Assembly (NCBI GenBank): GCA_041398785.1
Contig: JAWKUA010000008.1
Coordinates: forward strand, 60,001 to 124,000
Direction: 5' to 3'
Length of the DNA: 64,000 nt
Source: Planctomycetaceae bacterium
Lineage (GTDB): Bacteria > Planctomycetota > Planctomycetia > Planctomycetales > Planctomycetaceae
The translations under genes were made by a program, and so were the position numbers. Positions 38,372-51,415 of the stretch are shown piece after piece. Below the pieces are notes generated by a model. That model saw only the letters and a list, made by a program, of their open reading frames with translations. It ran no database searches and was not told the DNA's origin. Within the stretch, counting starts at the first letter, position 1. Each line of letters opens with the position of its first letter.

Positions 38372-40297
38372 TTACGGCACGTCCGGCTCTTCCAGGTACG
38401 TGTAGCCGTTCAGGGCTTCTTCGTAGAATTTCACGAAGGCTCCCGCTTCGGCGTGAGTGATGCGGTTCTGGCGAACGGCTTCTTCCACTGCCACCTGCAG
38501 TCGATGAATCAGGTCGCGGCCGCTGAACTGAACGTAATCCAGAACTTCGCTGACGGTTTCGCCCTTCAGAATCGTGTCGAGCACGACTTCACCGGATTCC
38601 GACAACTCCACGTGAACCGCGTTCGTGTCGCCGAACAGGTTGTGCAGATCGCCAAGGATCTCCTGGTAGGCTCCGATCAGGAACGCTGCCAGGTAGTACG
38701 GCGAGCCGTCATATTCATGCAGCATCAGAGTGCGCTTGACATCGCGGCGATCGATGAACTGATCGATCTTGCCGTCGGAATCGCAGGTGATGTCGCTCAG
38801 GACCGCATGTCGCGTCGGACGCACGTTAAGCCGATGGATGGGCATCACCGGAAAGAGCTGCTTGATCGCCCAGGAATCCGGCATCGACTGGAACAGCGAA
38901 AAGTTGCAGAAGTAGTTGTCTGACAGCATCCGGTCCAGCTTCTGCAGTTCCTCCGGAACAAATTCCATTGACGCTGTCAGCGTCCAGATGCGATGACAGA
39001 TGGCAAAGTACAGGTTCTCCGCGACGCACCGCTGGTCGAGCGGCATGTGACCGGTGGTAAACAGCGTCATGACAACGTCTATGGACTGCTGAGCGTCGTG
39101 GAAGCTTTCCAGCGCGTTTCGAAGTGTCAGCGACTTGTAAGTCAGGAACAGATCATGCACGGGCTGCGGAGCACCTTCATCGGGTGTCAGTTCCTCCAGC
39201 GGTTCTTCGCGACCCTGCTGGGACACACCCAGGACGCTGAAGACCAGCACGCTGTGAAACGCCGAAATCGCTCTTCCGGTTTCCGAGATGATATTGGGAT
39301 GCGGGATCTCCGCGTCATCGCAGACTGTCTGGATGTGAAACACCACGTCGCGAGCGTACTCTTCCAGCGTGTAGTTCATGCTGGATTCGAAGTTTGTCTG
39401 CGATCCGTCGTAGTCGACGCCCAGTCCCCCGCCAATGTCCATGTACTTCAGCCCGGCTCCGCGCTGGACAAGTTCGACGTAGACCCGCGATGCTTCGTTG
39501 AGGGCGGCTTTCACCTGGCGAATGTTCGTGATCTGACTTCCCAGATGAAAATGCAGCAGGTGGAAGCAGTCTTCCATGCCGCGATCCTTCAGTTCGTCCA
39601 GCGCCGTCAGGATTTCGTTGACCCGCAGCCCGAACTTTGAGCGGTAGCCTCCGGACGACTGCCACCGGCCTGCTCCGCGCGCGGCCAGTTTCACGCGCAT
39701 CCCGATGGCGGGCCGCACTCCTAGGCGGTCGGCGTGCTGTAGAATCAGTTTCAGTTCCGTGTACTTCTCGACGACCGGAATGACATGGCGGCCGACTTTC
39801 TGAGCCAGCAGCGCCATTTCAATGAACTCACTGTCCTTGAACCCGTTGCAGATGATGGGAGTTTCCGGACTTGTCATCGCCACCACCGCCAGCAACTCCG
39901 GTTTGCTGCCAGCTTCCAGCCCGAATCCGTACTCCCGACCGTACTCGATAACCTTCTCAACAACTTCGCGCTGCTGGTTGACCTTGATGGGATAGACGCA
40001 GGAGTACCGGCCGCGATAGTTGTGTTCGCGGATGGCGTCCGCAAAGGCTGTGTGCAGGACTTTCAGGCGGTCCCGGATGATGCCGTTGAATCGCAGCAGC
40101 ACCGGCACATCCAATCCCCGGATCTGCAGTCGTTCGACGAGTTCCTTCAGATCGAGTGACCGGATGGAGTTTCGTTCCGGGTGGACTCGCAGGTTGCCAT
40201 CTTCACCGACGGAAAAGTAGCCGTTGCTCCACCGCGGCACGTCGAACAGTTCGGCGGCGTCGGTGACGGACCAGGGGACTGTGATGGTGTCGATCAT
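38372..40297 (-). CDS. speA: Biosynthetic arginine decarboxylase
   Basis: A 641-residue enzyme turning arginine into agmatine, the first step of the arginine route to polyamines. It is a fold-III PLP enzyme: PLP lysine in CVYPIKVNQQREVV, the glycine-rich phosphate site MDIGGGLGVDYDG, and ETGRAISAFHSVL. The start at 40297 (MIDTITVPWSV) fits the family; the longer open frame to 40450 has an unrelated Arg-rich lead. It lies tail to tail with the ABC permease gene. Confidence 0.94.
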   Translation of the reverse strand: MIDTITVPWSVTDAAELFDVPRWSNGYFSVGEDGNLRVHPERNSIRSLDLKELVERLQIRGLDVPVLLRFNGIIRDRLKVLHTAFADAIREHNYRGRYSCVYPIKVNQQREVVEKVIEYGREYGFGLEAGSKPELLAVVAMTSPETPIICNGFKDSEFIEMALLAQKVGRHVIPVVEKYTELKLILQHADRLGVRPAIGMRVKLAARGAGRWQSSGGYRSKFGLRVNEILTALDELKDRGMEDCFHLLHFHLGSQITNIRQVKAALNEASRVYVELVQRGAGLKYMDIGGGLGVDYDGSQTNFESSMNYTLEEYARDVVFHIQTVCDDAEIPHPNIISETGRAISAFHSVLVFSVLGVSQQGREEPLEELTPDEGAPQPVHDLFLTYKSLTLRNALESFHDAQQSIDVVMTLFTTGHMPLDQRCVAENLYFAICHRIWTLTASMEFVPEELQKLDRMLSDNYFCNFSLFQSMPDSWAIKQLFPVMPIHRLNVRPTRHAVLSDITCDSDGKIDQFIDRRDVKRTLMLHEYDGSPYYLAAFLIGAYQEILGDLHNLFGDTNAVHVELSESGEVVLDTILKGETVSEVLDYVQFSGRDLIHRLQVAVEEAVRQNRITHAEAGAFVKFYEEALNGYTYLEEPDVP

Positions 40298-40418
40298 CCG
40301 GCAACGGTACTCGCGAATCTGTGAAGGGAAAGCAAACGCGGGACCGAGCGGTCTCGATTCCCGGAGCCTCTGACAGGCAGCGCGGCGGCAATAGCGCCGC
40401 GCCTGCTGCAGTCTGCTG

Positions 40419-43400
40419 TTATGCCCGAACTCTGCCCGCCGCGCCACCATCGCGGTTCATCAGCCAGATCAGGATCGGGCTGGCGACATAGATCGAACTG
40501 TAAGTACCGACCAGGATCCCGATCGTCAGACAGTAGGCAAAGCCGTGGATTCCTTCGCCGCCGATGACATACAGAATGATCACGACCAGGAACGTCGTCA
40601 GTGACGTCAGCAGGGTTCGCGACAGTGTCTGGTTCAGAGACGTGTTGACGATTTCCGGGGTCATTCCGGGATTCTTGCCGCGAACTTCGCGGATACGGTC
40701 AAACACCACGATTGTGTCGTTCAGGGAATACCCGACGATTGTCAGAAACGCGGCGATCATGGGCAGATTGATGCGAAAATCCTGCAACTGCAGCAGATCG
40801 CCCACCGGATTGCCGCTCAGGAACGATCCCACAGCCACCATCCCAACGACGATCAGCACGTCGTGGACCAGAGCCGCGACGGCCGCCAGACCAAACGTGA
40901 TCCGCTGGAACCGAAACCAGATGTAGCCCACGATGGCAATCAGGCTGACAACGATGGCCGTCAGCGCGTCGACCTTCATCTCGTCGGCGACGGAACTGGC
41001 GAACGTATTGACTTCGTCGAACAGCGGACTGGTTGCCAGTTTCTGCTGCATGCCGGACAGCGCGGCGGCGAAGTCTTCCTGCGGAATGGCGGACATCGTT
41101 CGGACAACCGCCGTTGAGTACTTGTGAACTTCGTGCGTTCCGGCTTCCAGACCCGACCCCGCCGTGCCTTCGACGGCGATCAATTCACCCAGATCCGGAT
41201 ATTTCAGCTTGTCCCCGGCTTTGATTTCGCCAAAGGCTTCGTCGAGTATGTCGCGGATGGTCCCCACGGCAACTTCGGTTGACAGAGTGATCTCAGCAGC
41301 GCGGCCTTCGTTGAACCGTTTCAGCTTCAACGCTTCGGCTGATTCATCGTCGGCAGCGATAGTGATCTGGCTGATATCGCCGTACGTCATCGAAACCTTC
41401 AGCAGCTTCATCGACGGAGTTTCATTGAAAGCGTCGTTGACCCTTCGCCGCACGCGATCTTCAGCGGACTCCGTTGGTTCGTCAGTTCCGGCGGTGTTCG
41501 CTCCGGAATCGCTTTCGGTGGTGCGCAGCCGGAAATGCTTCCCGGCGGCTCCCGTATTCTCGCCGGCCAGCGTCAGGCGCTCGACCGTGAAGCTTTCAGG
41601 AAACTGAGCTGTCAGCGCCTGTTGAACATCTTCGGTTTCGGCCGGCTCCGTCAACTGAAACGTGACCATCGTGCCGCCGGTGAAGTCAATGTCGTAGTTG
41701 TTGTCGCGAATGAAGAAAGCTGCCAGGCCCGCGACGATCAGGGTCGTGGACATCAGACCGCAGAACTTCTGCTTGCCGACAAAATCCCAGTTGGTATTCC
41801 CGACAAAGCTGAACATCCGCAGTTGTTTGATCCAGCGTTTCTTTTCCGCCAGATCGAACACCAAACGCCCCACGAACAGCGCGGTAAACATGCTCATCAC
41901 GATGCCGATGAACAGAGTCACTGCGAAACCCTTGACCTGATCGGTTCCGATGGCGAACAGAATCACGGCCGTAATCAGCGTGGTGACGTTGGCATCGACG
42001 ATTGTCGAGAGAGCTTTTCCGAATCCGTTTTGAATGGACATTCGTAAGCTGGACCCGCGGCCGACTTCCTCGCGCATTCGTTCAAAGATCAGCACGTTGG
42101 CGTCCACGGCCATACCGATCGTCAGCACAAAGCCGGCGAGCCCCGGCAAAGTGAACGTCGCCTGAATACCGATCATCACGGCCAGCACCAGAATCAGGTT
42201 CAGCAGCAGACAGATGACGGCGACCACACCGGAGAACCGGTAGTAGACCAGCATGAACAGCACAACGACGACGCCGGCGATGAAGATCGCGTTGACGCCC
42301 TTGTTACGGACATCCTCGCCCAAAGTCGGGTCGACGGTCGCTTCGCTCAGCGGCTTCGGGTCGATGGGAACTTCCAGCGCTCCGGCATTCAGGACATCGG
42401 ACAGTTCCTTCGCTTCGGCGACGGTGAAGTCACCGGTGATCTGGCCGTTGTCCGTGATAACGGATTCGATATCAGGAGCGCTGTAGACTTTTCGGTCCAG
42501 GACGATTGCCAGTCCGCGTCTCGCCCGACCCGGCTTCGGCTGGTATTCACCGGTCAGCCGGCCGAACAGAAACGCTCCCCGCTGATTAAACCGGAACGAC
42601 ACCATCTGGCGTCCGTTTTCGGGGTTGATGCGAGGCGTCGCCGAGGTCAGATATTTCCCGCTGACACGTTCATCCGGAGGCTGCACCAGCAGCAGGTATT
42701 CTTCGGTATCGTACTTTTCGGTGACCCCTTCCACGGTTCGAAGTTCCTGGACGGGCCGCCGTACGGCATCCGTGCGTCCAAGCAGTTTCGGCTTGCCGTT
42801 GATTTCGAATGCCGGCAGCCAGATGGCTTCGACTTCGTTGTCGGCTCCCAGCAATTGTTTTTCGTCGGTGCCCAAAGCTCTTGCCCGCTTCACGATGGCG
42901 GACTCTTCGTTCGCATTGGCAACGATGTAGAATTCCAGGCTGCCCAGCTTCACGATGCGGCGCTTGATCTCGTTGACCGTCTGAGGATCCTGGCCGGGAA
43001 CAATGACCTCCAGCCGGTCCGCACCGACCTGCCGCACGGTAATTTCTTCCGTGCCGGATGGATTGATGCGTTTGGCGACAGCGCCGACCATTTTGTCCAT
43101 GACGGCATCGTCGATCGTCTTGCCTTCTTCCGGCTTGACCTGAAAAACCATATTGGTGCCGCCGGCCAGGTCGATTCCCAGACGAACCACTTCCGACATC
43201 GGTTCACCGCGCCTTGCCTGCACGACAAACGGCATCAGGCCGATGGTCAGTGCCAGCAGAGTGACACCCATTCGAGTTCCAAGTTCCCGCACGTTCAGCA
43301 GTTTGGCCAGCCAGGCTCCGATGACGAACGGGCCGATCAGCACCAGCAGGACCACCAGCAGTCCGAGCGCGACGCTGAGACCGCTCGCACCGGCTGCCTG

Positions 43401-43562
43401 AGCGGCGTCTCCGGCCGCTGTGCCGGCGGCGTCCGCGCCTTCCTTTGCCGCCTCAGCCACCGTTGCGGCGGCGTCCGCATCCTGCAACGCGAGCGTCAAT
43501 ACTCGATGAAACACGTCGAACATTCGGAAGAATTCCTGATGAAAATCGAACACCGTCGTCAT
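40419..43562 (-). CDS. secDF: Fused protein translocase SecD-SecF
   Basis: A 1047-residue membrane protein joining SecD (residues 1 to about 600) and SecF (the rest). SecD motifs: LGIDLAGGTNMVFQV, a P1 head, and a transmembrane block with GFVLTIGMAVDANVLIFER. SecF motifs: NYDIDFTGGTMV and FLTIVGYSLNDTIVVFDRIR. The proton-driven pump pulls secreted proteins out of SecYEG. An Ala-rich insert after the first residues and an extended Glu/Thr-rich segment in the SecF periplasmic domain (about residues 690-720) are unusual. yajC lies directly upstream, the classical order. Confidence 0.95.
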   Translation of the reverse strand: MTTVFDFHQEFFRMFDVFHRVLTLALQDADAAATVAEAAKEGADAAGTAAGDAAQAAGASGLSVALGLLVVLLVLIGPFVIGAWLAKLLNVRELGTRMGVTLLALTIGLMPFVVQARRGEPMSEVVRLGIDLAGGTNMVFQVKPEEGKTIDDAVMDKMVGAVAKRINPSGTEEITVRQVGADRLEVIVPGQDPQTVNEIKRRIVKLGSLEFYIVANANEESAIVKRARALGTDEKQLLGADNEVEAIWLPAFEINGKPKLLGRTDAVRRPVQELRTVEGVTEKYDTEEYLLLVQPPDERVSGKYLTSATPRINPENGRQMVSFRFNQRGAFLFGRLTGEYQPKPGRARRGLAIVLDRKVYSAPDIESVITDNGQITGDFTVAEAKELSDVLNAGALEVPIDPKPLSEATVDPTLGEDVRNKGVNAIFIAGVVVVLFMLVYYRFSGVVAVICLLLNLILVLAVMIGIQATFTLPGLAGFVLTIGMAVDANVLIFERMREEVGRGSSLRMSIQNGFGKALSTIVDANVTTLITAVILFAIGTDQVKGFAVTLFIGIVMSMFTALFVGRLVFDLAEKKRWIKQLRMFSFVGNTNWDFVGKQKFCGLMSTTLIVAGLAAFFIRDNNYDIDFTGGTMVTFQLTEPAETEDVQQALTAQFPESFTVERLTLAGENTGAAGKHFRLRTTESDSGANTAGTDEPTESAEDRVRRRVNDAFNETPSMKLLKVSMTYGDISQITIAADDESAEALKLKRFNEGRAAEITLSTEVAVGTIRDILDEAFGEIKAGDKLKYPDLGELIAVEGTAGSGLEAGTHEVHKYSTAVVRTMSAIPQEDFAAALSGMQQKLATSPLFDEVNTFASSVADEMKVDALTAIVVSLIAIVGYIWFRFQRITFGLAAVAALVHDVLIVVGMVAVGSFLSGNPVGDLLQLQDFRINLPMIAAFLTIVGYSLNDTIVVFDRIREVRGKNPGMTPEIVNTSLNQTLSRTLLTSLTTFLVVIILYVIGGEGIHGFAYCLTIGILVGTYSSIYVASPILIWLMNRDGGAAGRVRA

Positions 43563-43654
43563 GACGGCTGGCGGAAAAATGTGTCACACCCCGATTGCCG
43601 GAAACAGTCCTGCGGCGAGCCTGCACATGAGGAGTCCGACGTTCCACTTGGCAG

Positions 43655-44062
43655 CTATTTCGAATTGTTCGTGTCGGTCACGTCTTCGTACACCGTTTGG
43701 ATACTGCTGCGGACGAACTTGATTCTGGTTCCGTCGTCGACTCTCAGAGTGACGCGGTCGGCACTCAGGTCCACAACCGTTCCAATGATGCCGCCAATCG
43801 TGACCACCTTGTCATTCTTCTTAATCGCGGCCAGCAGGTCCTTGCGTTTGCGGGCTTCGCGCTGCTGCGGCCGGATCATGATGAAGTAAAAGAAGAGGCC
43901 GATTGCCAGAATTGGCAGCAACGGACCCAGAGGACTGACCGGTTCTGCACCTGCCCCGCCCTGCCCGCCGCCGGCAGCCGGAGCGTCGCCGGCGTCTTGT
44001 GCAAGCAGCAGCAGGTTGCCAACGTCGACCGTCAGACTGGAAAATGTCACTGAAAAATCCAC
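43655..44062 (-). CDS. yajC: Preprotein translocase subunit YajC
   Basis: A 135-residue protein with a Gly/Ala/Pro-rich N-terminal part, one membrane helix (LLPILAIGLFFYFIMIRPQQ) and a C-terminal cytosolic domain (LLAAIKKNDKVVTIGGIIGT...LRVDDGTRIKFVRSSI). This is the YajC pattern; YajC associates with SecDF. It lies between tgt and secDF on the same strand, reproducing the tgt-yajC-secD-secF operon. The N-terminal extension of about 45 residues before the helix is longer than in E. coli YajC. Confidence 0.93.
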   Translation of the reverse strand: MDFSVTFSSLTVDVGNLLLLAQDAGDAPAAGGGQGGAGAEPVSPLGPLLPILAIGLFFYFIMIRPQQREARKRKDLLAAIKKNDKVVTIGGIIGTVVDLSADRVTLRVDDGTRIKFVRSSIQTVYEDVTDTNNSK

Positions 44063-44103
44063 GCTCGTTCAAGGAGTGCCGTCGTCCGGAAAAACGCGGT
44101 ATC

Positions 44104-47293
<3,190 letters not shown>

Positions 47294-47297
<4 letters not shown>

Positions 47298-47539
47298 GGC
47301 TTGTCCTCCCGCTGCTGGCCGACGTCGGCCGACTTTCGGCACAGAAATCCGTAGACCAGTGCCAGAACAAGCGCCGCGATGATCAGCCCGAATCCGTACC
47401 AGATGGCCAGATTGATGCCGGCGAAGGGAGTGGCTTCCATGGTCTGCGGCGAAAAAGCGTTCAGCAGCACGAAGCCGCCGTACAACAGCAGGTACACCCC
47501 AAACAGAATCAGCCCGGTGCGGGCGTTGGTCGGTTGCAT
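47294..47539 (-). CDS. Small membrane protein of the YjcH/DUF485 kind
   Basis: An 81-residue protein with two helices (TGLILFGVYLLLYGGFVLLN and WYGFGLIIAALVLALVYGFL) and a charged tail. Size, two-helix form and four-base overlap with the symporter start match DUF485 proteins that precede ActP-type symporters. It probably assists the symporter. Confidence 0.8.
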
Positions 47540-48190
47540 GAAGTGGAATCCCGATATTTCGATTTTCGAATCGCGTCAGCGCTTCGGCCGAGCATGGCCC
47601 CGGCGAACGGCGCGACGTCAGTTCGCCATCGCGCTGCGGACACGTCGACCGGCGCGTTTCGTATCGTGACGGCGGACTTGCGTCGCGCTGCTCGCGGACA
47701 ACGTACGGCGAACCATACACCGGGTGGCTTCCGTCCCAAAACCAAACGCCGGACGACTTCCGGTCCGGCAAATGCTGACGGTCGCGCAAAACGGGCAAAC
47801 TGAAAGTGTCGGGAAACCACGACGGGTCCGGCGTCGTCGGACCGGCAAGGCATGGCTGCGACGCCTGTTTTGGCTGTGCTGCCTTTGCCATGGGTTCCGA
47901 TACTTCTTTCTGCAGGAATACCTCCGGCCAGCCGTTCCAGCCGCTTTGGATTCAGGGACAAATTCCTCTGTCGATGCTGCCGCGGTCAGCTTGGCCGTTG
48001 GTGTTCCCGCCCGACCCACCGAATGCAGCCCGCCCCGCAGGGAAGCGGGACGGCTGCGGACGGGTCGCCGGATGTTGTCCGTCGTGCCCGCTCACTGGTC
48101 CGCGAACCAACGCGTTTACCGCGTCGGCCAGCGGACAAGTGAAGACCCGGCGACGAACACGAATCGTTTGAACGGATTCCGTCAGAAAGG
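47540..48190. other. Intergenic region between divergent genes
   Basis: 651 bases upstream of both the symporter pair and a secreted-protein gene. Open frames here are Arg-rich and look non-coding. It contains the second copy of the REP-like arm (47676-47695) and an inverted pair TTTCGATTTTCGAA at 47558-47571. No RNA gene is recognised. Confidence 0.4.
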
Positions 48191-49141
48191 ATGGCAGACA
48201 TGAGGTCGCCGTCGTGGTTGCACATACTTTGTTTCGTGATCGCCATTCCCATCTTCTTCGTCCGGGCTCACGGCCAGTTGGTGCCGGGCACGGGCGTGCG
48301 ACTGAACAACGTCGGCGATGACTTCGAAGACGAGAACTGGCAGTGGATTCCGAATGGTCCCAAAGCCAGTCGTGAACAGGACGAACAGACTCGTCCGCCG
48401 ATGGGCTATTCCGCCAACCGCCGCTGGTTCGAAAGCCCCAAGCGGGGAATGCCGGACGTGATTCAGCGAGTCCCCACACCGGCCGGCGGAATTTCCGGCA
48501 GCAAGGGAGCACTCAAGTTACAGACCCTGAACAGCGGTATCCCGGGTTTCGCCAGCGGTCAGATGGAACAGGACGACTTCATCATGGCCTGCTCATCACG
48601 AATCGGCGCGGTCAGCATTGGCCGCAGCCCGAGCTGCACGGTTCGAGTCTGGCTGCCGCCTTATGAAAACTGGGAGAACCGCAGCGGATCGCATTTCGGA
48701 TACCGCATGGACCTGAAGACCACTGTCACCGAAGCGAAGAAGCGACGGCTGTTCTTCTCGAAGACCGAACGCAAGCAGGAACCATACTGGCCCGGATTCT
48801 TCATCGAGTTCCACAGCAGCCACGATCCGCGGTACAAGCAGGACGAAGCTCAGTTGCTGATTCGCGGAAACAATCTCGGCCATGAAGTCAAAAGCATCAT
48901 GCTGACTCCCGGCTGGTGGACACTGGGAATGTCGGTGACTTCGAACGGTGAAGTCCACTACTACGCTCGCCAGGGTGTCGAAAACCTGCGGCCGCAGGAT
49001 CACCTCTACAGCAGCTTTCCGTACGGCTTCTCCGCCGAACAGTTTGCCACACACTTCTTCAAGTCCGTCAACATGAACGACGGCCGAAGCTGGTCGACCC
49101 CGTTCATCATTGACGACCCGGCGGTCTACGTGCTGAGGTAA
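48191..49141 (+). CDS. Secreted hypothetical protein of planctomycete type
   Basis: A 316-residue protein. A signal helix (LHILCFVIAIPIFFVRAHGQ) is followed by a beta-rich body: NVGDDFEDENWQWIPNGPKA, FASGQMEQDDFIMACSSRIG, CTVRVWLPPYENWENRSGSH and a C-terminal STPFIIDDPAVYVLR. The pattern is like a jelly-roll domain, but I do not recognise a named family. Two cysteines could form a disulphide. Start: ATG 48191 or the ATG three codons later. Confidence 0.7.
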   Translation: MADMRSPSWLHILCFVIAIPIFFVRAHGQLVPGTGVRLNNVGDDFEDENWQWIPNGPKASREQDEQTRPPMGYSANRRWFESPKRGMPDVIQRVPTPAGGISGSKGALKLQTLNSGIPGFASGQMEQDDFIMACSSRIGAVSIGRSPSCTVRVWLPPYENWENRSGSHFGYRMDLKTTVTEAKKRRLFFSKTERKQEPYWPGFFIEFHSSHDPRYKQDEAQLLIRGNNLGHEVKSIMLTPGWWTLGMSVTSNGEVHYYARQGVENLRPQDHLYSSFPYGFSAEQFATHFFKSVNMNDGRSWSTPFIIDDPAVYVLR

Positions 49142-49542
49142 CGACCGTGGACAGCAAGTGACGCGCTGCGAGTTATAGCTCCCCGCTGTTGACAGCCATG
49201 AGAAAGGCAACAATACAATACAGCAGGATCACGGGACCGCGATACAACCGCAGGTGCATGGGAAGCGGGTCCAGTTCGCCGGTATCCGTTTTCCACGTTC
49301 GCGGGTGTGAACACTCTCGGACTGGTCGCTCCAGGTTCGGACCTCATCCCCGGTTTTCGGGTGATAATAGCCGACGACCGGGCAGCGGCTCGCCGGGTGT
49401 TGTCATCGAGATTGATTTGTCGCTGAGGCGGCCCGTTTCGCGTTTGCGACATCAATCAGCGTTCACGACGACGCGGTGTCGGACGGCACTCCAGTGCGAT
49501 TGCGGACTCACGTTGCACAGCTCGCCAATGGTCACGCGGCAC
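49142..49542. other. Intergenic region
   Basis: About 400 bases between convergent genes with no supported open frame. No strong hairpin terminator is obvious. Confidence 0.4.
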
Positions 49543-49830
49543 CTATCCCAGCCCCATCCACAGACCAAGCACAAACGACGCGACGAGCACCAGGACCACC
49601 CAGCGAATCCAGGTTTGCCGCCGAGCCGGTGTCGTGCTGCGGTTGCCGTGGTCCGGGAATTCTCTCGCCACGAAGTCGTCATAGTCGAAGTCATTGGGAT
49701 CTTCGGCAGAATATCCGTCGTCAGACGCCGCGTACTCGTCGCTGTATCCGCAACTGCGGCAAACCTTACGGCTCGCCGGCCAGTCGGCACCGCAGTTCGG
49801 GCACGGGAGATTTCCTTTGATTCGTGTCGC
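49543..49830 (-). CDS. Small zinc-ribbon membrane protein, start uncertain
   Basis: On the reverse strand a frame ending with TAG at 49543-49545 encodes a zinc ribbon (CPNCGADW ... CRSCGYS, first Cys codon at 49801-49803), an acidic stretch (DDGYSAEDPNDFDYDDF), a basic segment and a C-terminal helix (WVVLVLVASFVLGLWMGLG). This ribbon-linker-helix order is a common small-protein design, so it is coding. No ATG, GTG or TTG lies in frame shortly upstream. A GTG near 49839 is in another frame, so the start may be lost through an indel. The right end given is approximate. Confidence 0.55.
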   Translation of the reverse strand, partial: ATRIKGNLPCPNCGADWPASRKVCRSCGYSDEYAASDDGYSAEDPNDFDYDDFVAREFPDHGNRSTTPARRQTWIRWVVLVLVASFVLGLWMGLG

Positions 49831-49894
49831 GGCACGGTGAGTAAACTGCGATTTCAGATCTGAGATTTGAGAGTTGTGACTGGACGCTCAGCTC

Positions 49895-51202
49895 TCACAG
49901 CAGCAGCGCCGCGCATCCCAGGAACGAACCGAATCCGATGATATCGGTCGCCGTCGTCAGAAAGATGCTGGCCGACTGAGCGGGGTCGCGTCCGAGTGCT
50001 CGCAGGATCAGCGGAATCACGGAACCGGCCAGCGCTGCCATTGCCATCGTCACAATCATCGACGAGCCGATGACGACGCACAAGCGTCCCGCGTCGGGCA
50101 GCGATTCACCGGTTGCCAGTCGCCATCCCAGCACGGCCGCAGCGGTTACGACCGAGATCAGAGCACCGTTGATCAGGCCGCCCAGAACTTCCTTGCGGAC
50201 CACTCGCCCGCTGACTCCGGGAATGATTTCCCGCAATGCCACACCGCGCATCACAACGGCCAGAGACTGCGATCCCGTGTTTCCACCCTGACCGGCAACC
50301 ACCGGCAGCAACACAGCCAGAGCCGCGACTCGCGAAATCACACCTTCGAACAGACCGACCACAAAGGCCGCCATGAATGCCGTCACCAGATTGACCAGCA
50401 GCCACGGCAGACGATTCTTCACGACGACACGAACCGGCGAAAGTGCGCGTTCTGTTGCTCCGGCACCCACGATTCTCTGCAGATCTTCAAAGCCCTCCAG
50501 TTGTCCGGCTTTCAGTGCTTCACTGTGCTGAACGACTCCGATCAACCGCCCTTCAAAGTCAACAACGGGCACCGCCAGAAACTTCCGTTCGCGCATCTGG
50601 TTGACGACTTCTTCGCGAGGCATGGTGTCCGGAATGACAAACACGTTCGTCCTGACCATCGGTTCCAGTTGCTGAGTCGGATTGGCCAGCAACAGATCCC
50701 GCATATTCAGCACGCCCACCAGCCTTTGCGATCGGTCAGTGACGTAAAGGTAGTGCAGGGCTTCTCGCGGAGTGCTTCGCAGGCGAGCGATCGCCTGCTG
50801 CACATTCAGATCGATCGACAGGGCGGCGACGCGAGGTTCCATCATGCCGCCGGCGCAGTCGTCGGGGAACTCCACAAGCTGCTGCAGCGTTCGGCGAGAC
50901 GAGGCGGGAACGGCTTCAAGGATCGCGGCCCGCTCGTCTTCCTTCGCCTGTTTCAAAATGGCCGCGGCCGATCGCGGTGACATCTCCGCCAGAACTTCCG
51001 CCGCCCGGTCAACCGACATGGCAACGATCAGCGGCATTGCCTTGTCCAGGCTCAGCCGCTCCAGCAGCGACACGCGCTGATGTTCCGGCAGGCTGTCCAG
51101 CAACTGCTGAGCGTCGCCAACCGAAAACGTTTCGACAACGCGGCTGGCGTCGTCCGGGTGAAGCTCGGCGAACGTATTGAAAGCGGATTCAAATGGCTGC
51201 AT
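49895..51202 (-). CDS. mgtE: Magnesium transporter MgtE
   Basis: A 435-residue protein from ATG 51202. An N-terminal helical domain (LHPDDASRVVETFSVGDAQQ; SPRSAAAILKQ) is followed by two CBS domains (DDCAGGMMEPRVAALSIDLN; LVGVLNMRDLLLA; AVPVVDFEGRLIGVVQHSEA). A five-helix channel domain ends it, with VLLPVVAGQGGNTGSQSLAV, the MgtE pore signature. The cytosolic domains sense Mg2+ and close the pore when it is high. Known family members are 440-470 residues. No riboswitch was identified in its upstream region. Confidence 0.94.
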   Translation of the reverse strand: MQPFESAFNTFAELHPDDASRVVETFSVGDAQQLLDSLPEHQRVSLLERLSLDKAMPLIVAMSVDRAAEVLAEMSPRSAAAILKQAKEDERAAILEAVPASSRRTLQQLVEFPDDCAGGMMEPRVAALSIDLNVQQAIARLRSTPREALHYLYVTDRSQRLVGVLNMRDLLLANPTQQLEPMVRTNVFVIPDTMPREEVVNQMRERKFLAVPVVDFEGRLIGVVQHSEALKAGQLEGFEDLQRIVGAGATERALSPVRVVVKNRLPWLLVNLVTAFMAAFVVGLFEGVISRVAALAVLLPVVAGQGGNTGSQSLAVVMRGVALREIIPGVSGRVVRKEVLGGLINGALISVVTAAAVLGWRLATGESLPDAGRLCVVIGSSMIVTMAMAALAGSVIPLILRALGRDPAQSASIFLTTATDIIGFGSFLGCAALLL

Positions 51203-51415
51203 GGCATGAGTCGTCGGATCAGCAGAAACGGATTCGCAGCCGGATCGTACCACACGGCGCGCCTTCGCAGATCACTGAGGACTCTGGAGAGCCTGATACG
51301 GCAGCCCTCCCACCAGGCTCACCGTCAGCCAGCCGAAAGGGGGATCGCACGAGCGGGGGCCCCTGCCTCCTTTTTATTAATCAGTGTTGTTGAGCGGCGT
51401 TCCTTCTGCCGCACG

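Noticed and set aside
40298..40450. 51-residue extension of SpeA
   Set aside because: Arg-rich and unlike family members; ATG 40297 is the natural start.
42855..43889. 344-codon plus-strand open frame
   Set aside because: Shadow of secDF and yajC on the opposite strand.
47298..47891. N-terminal extension of the symporter to 862 residues
   Set aside because: The extra 198 residues overlap the DUF485-like gene in another frame and look non-coding; the GTG at 47297 with GTGA overlap fits the family start.
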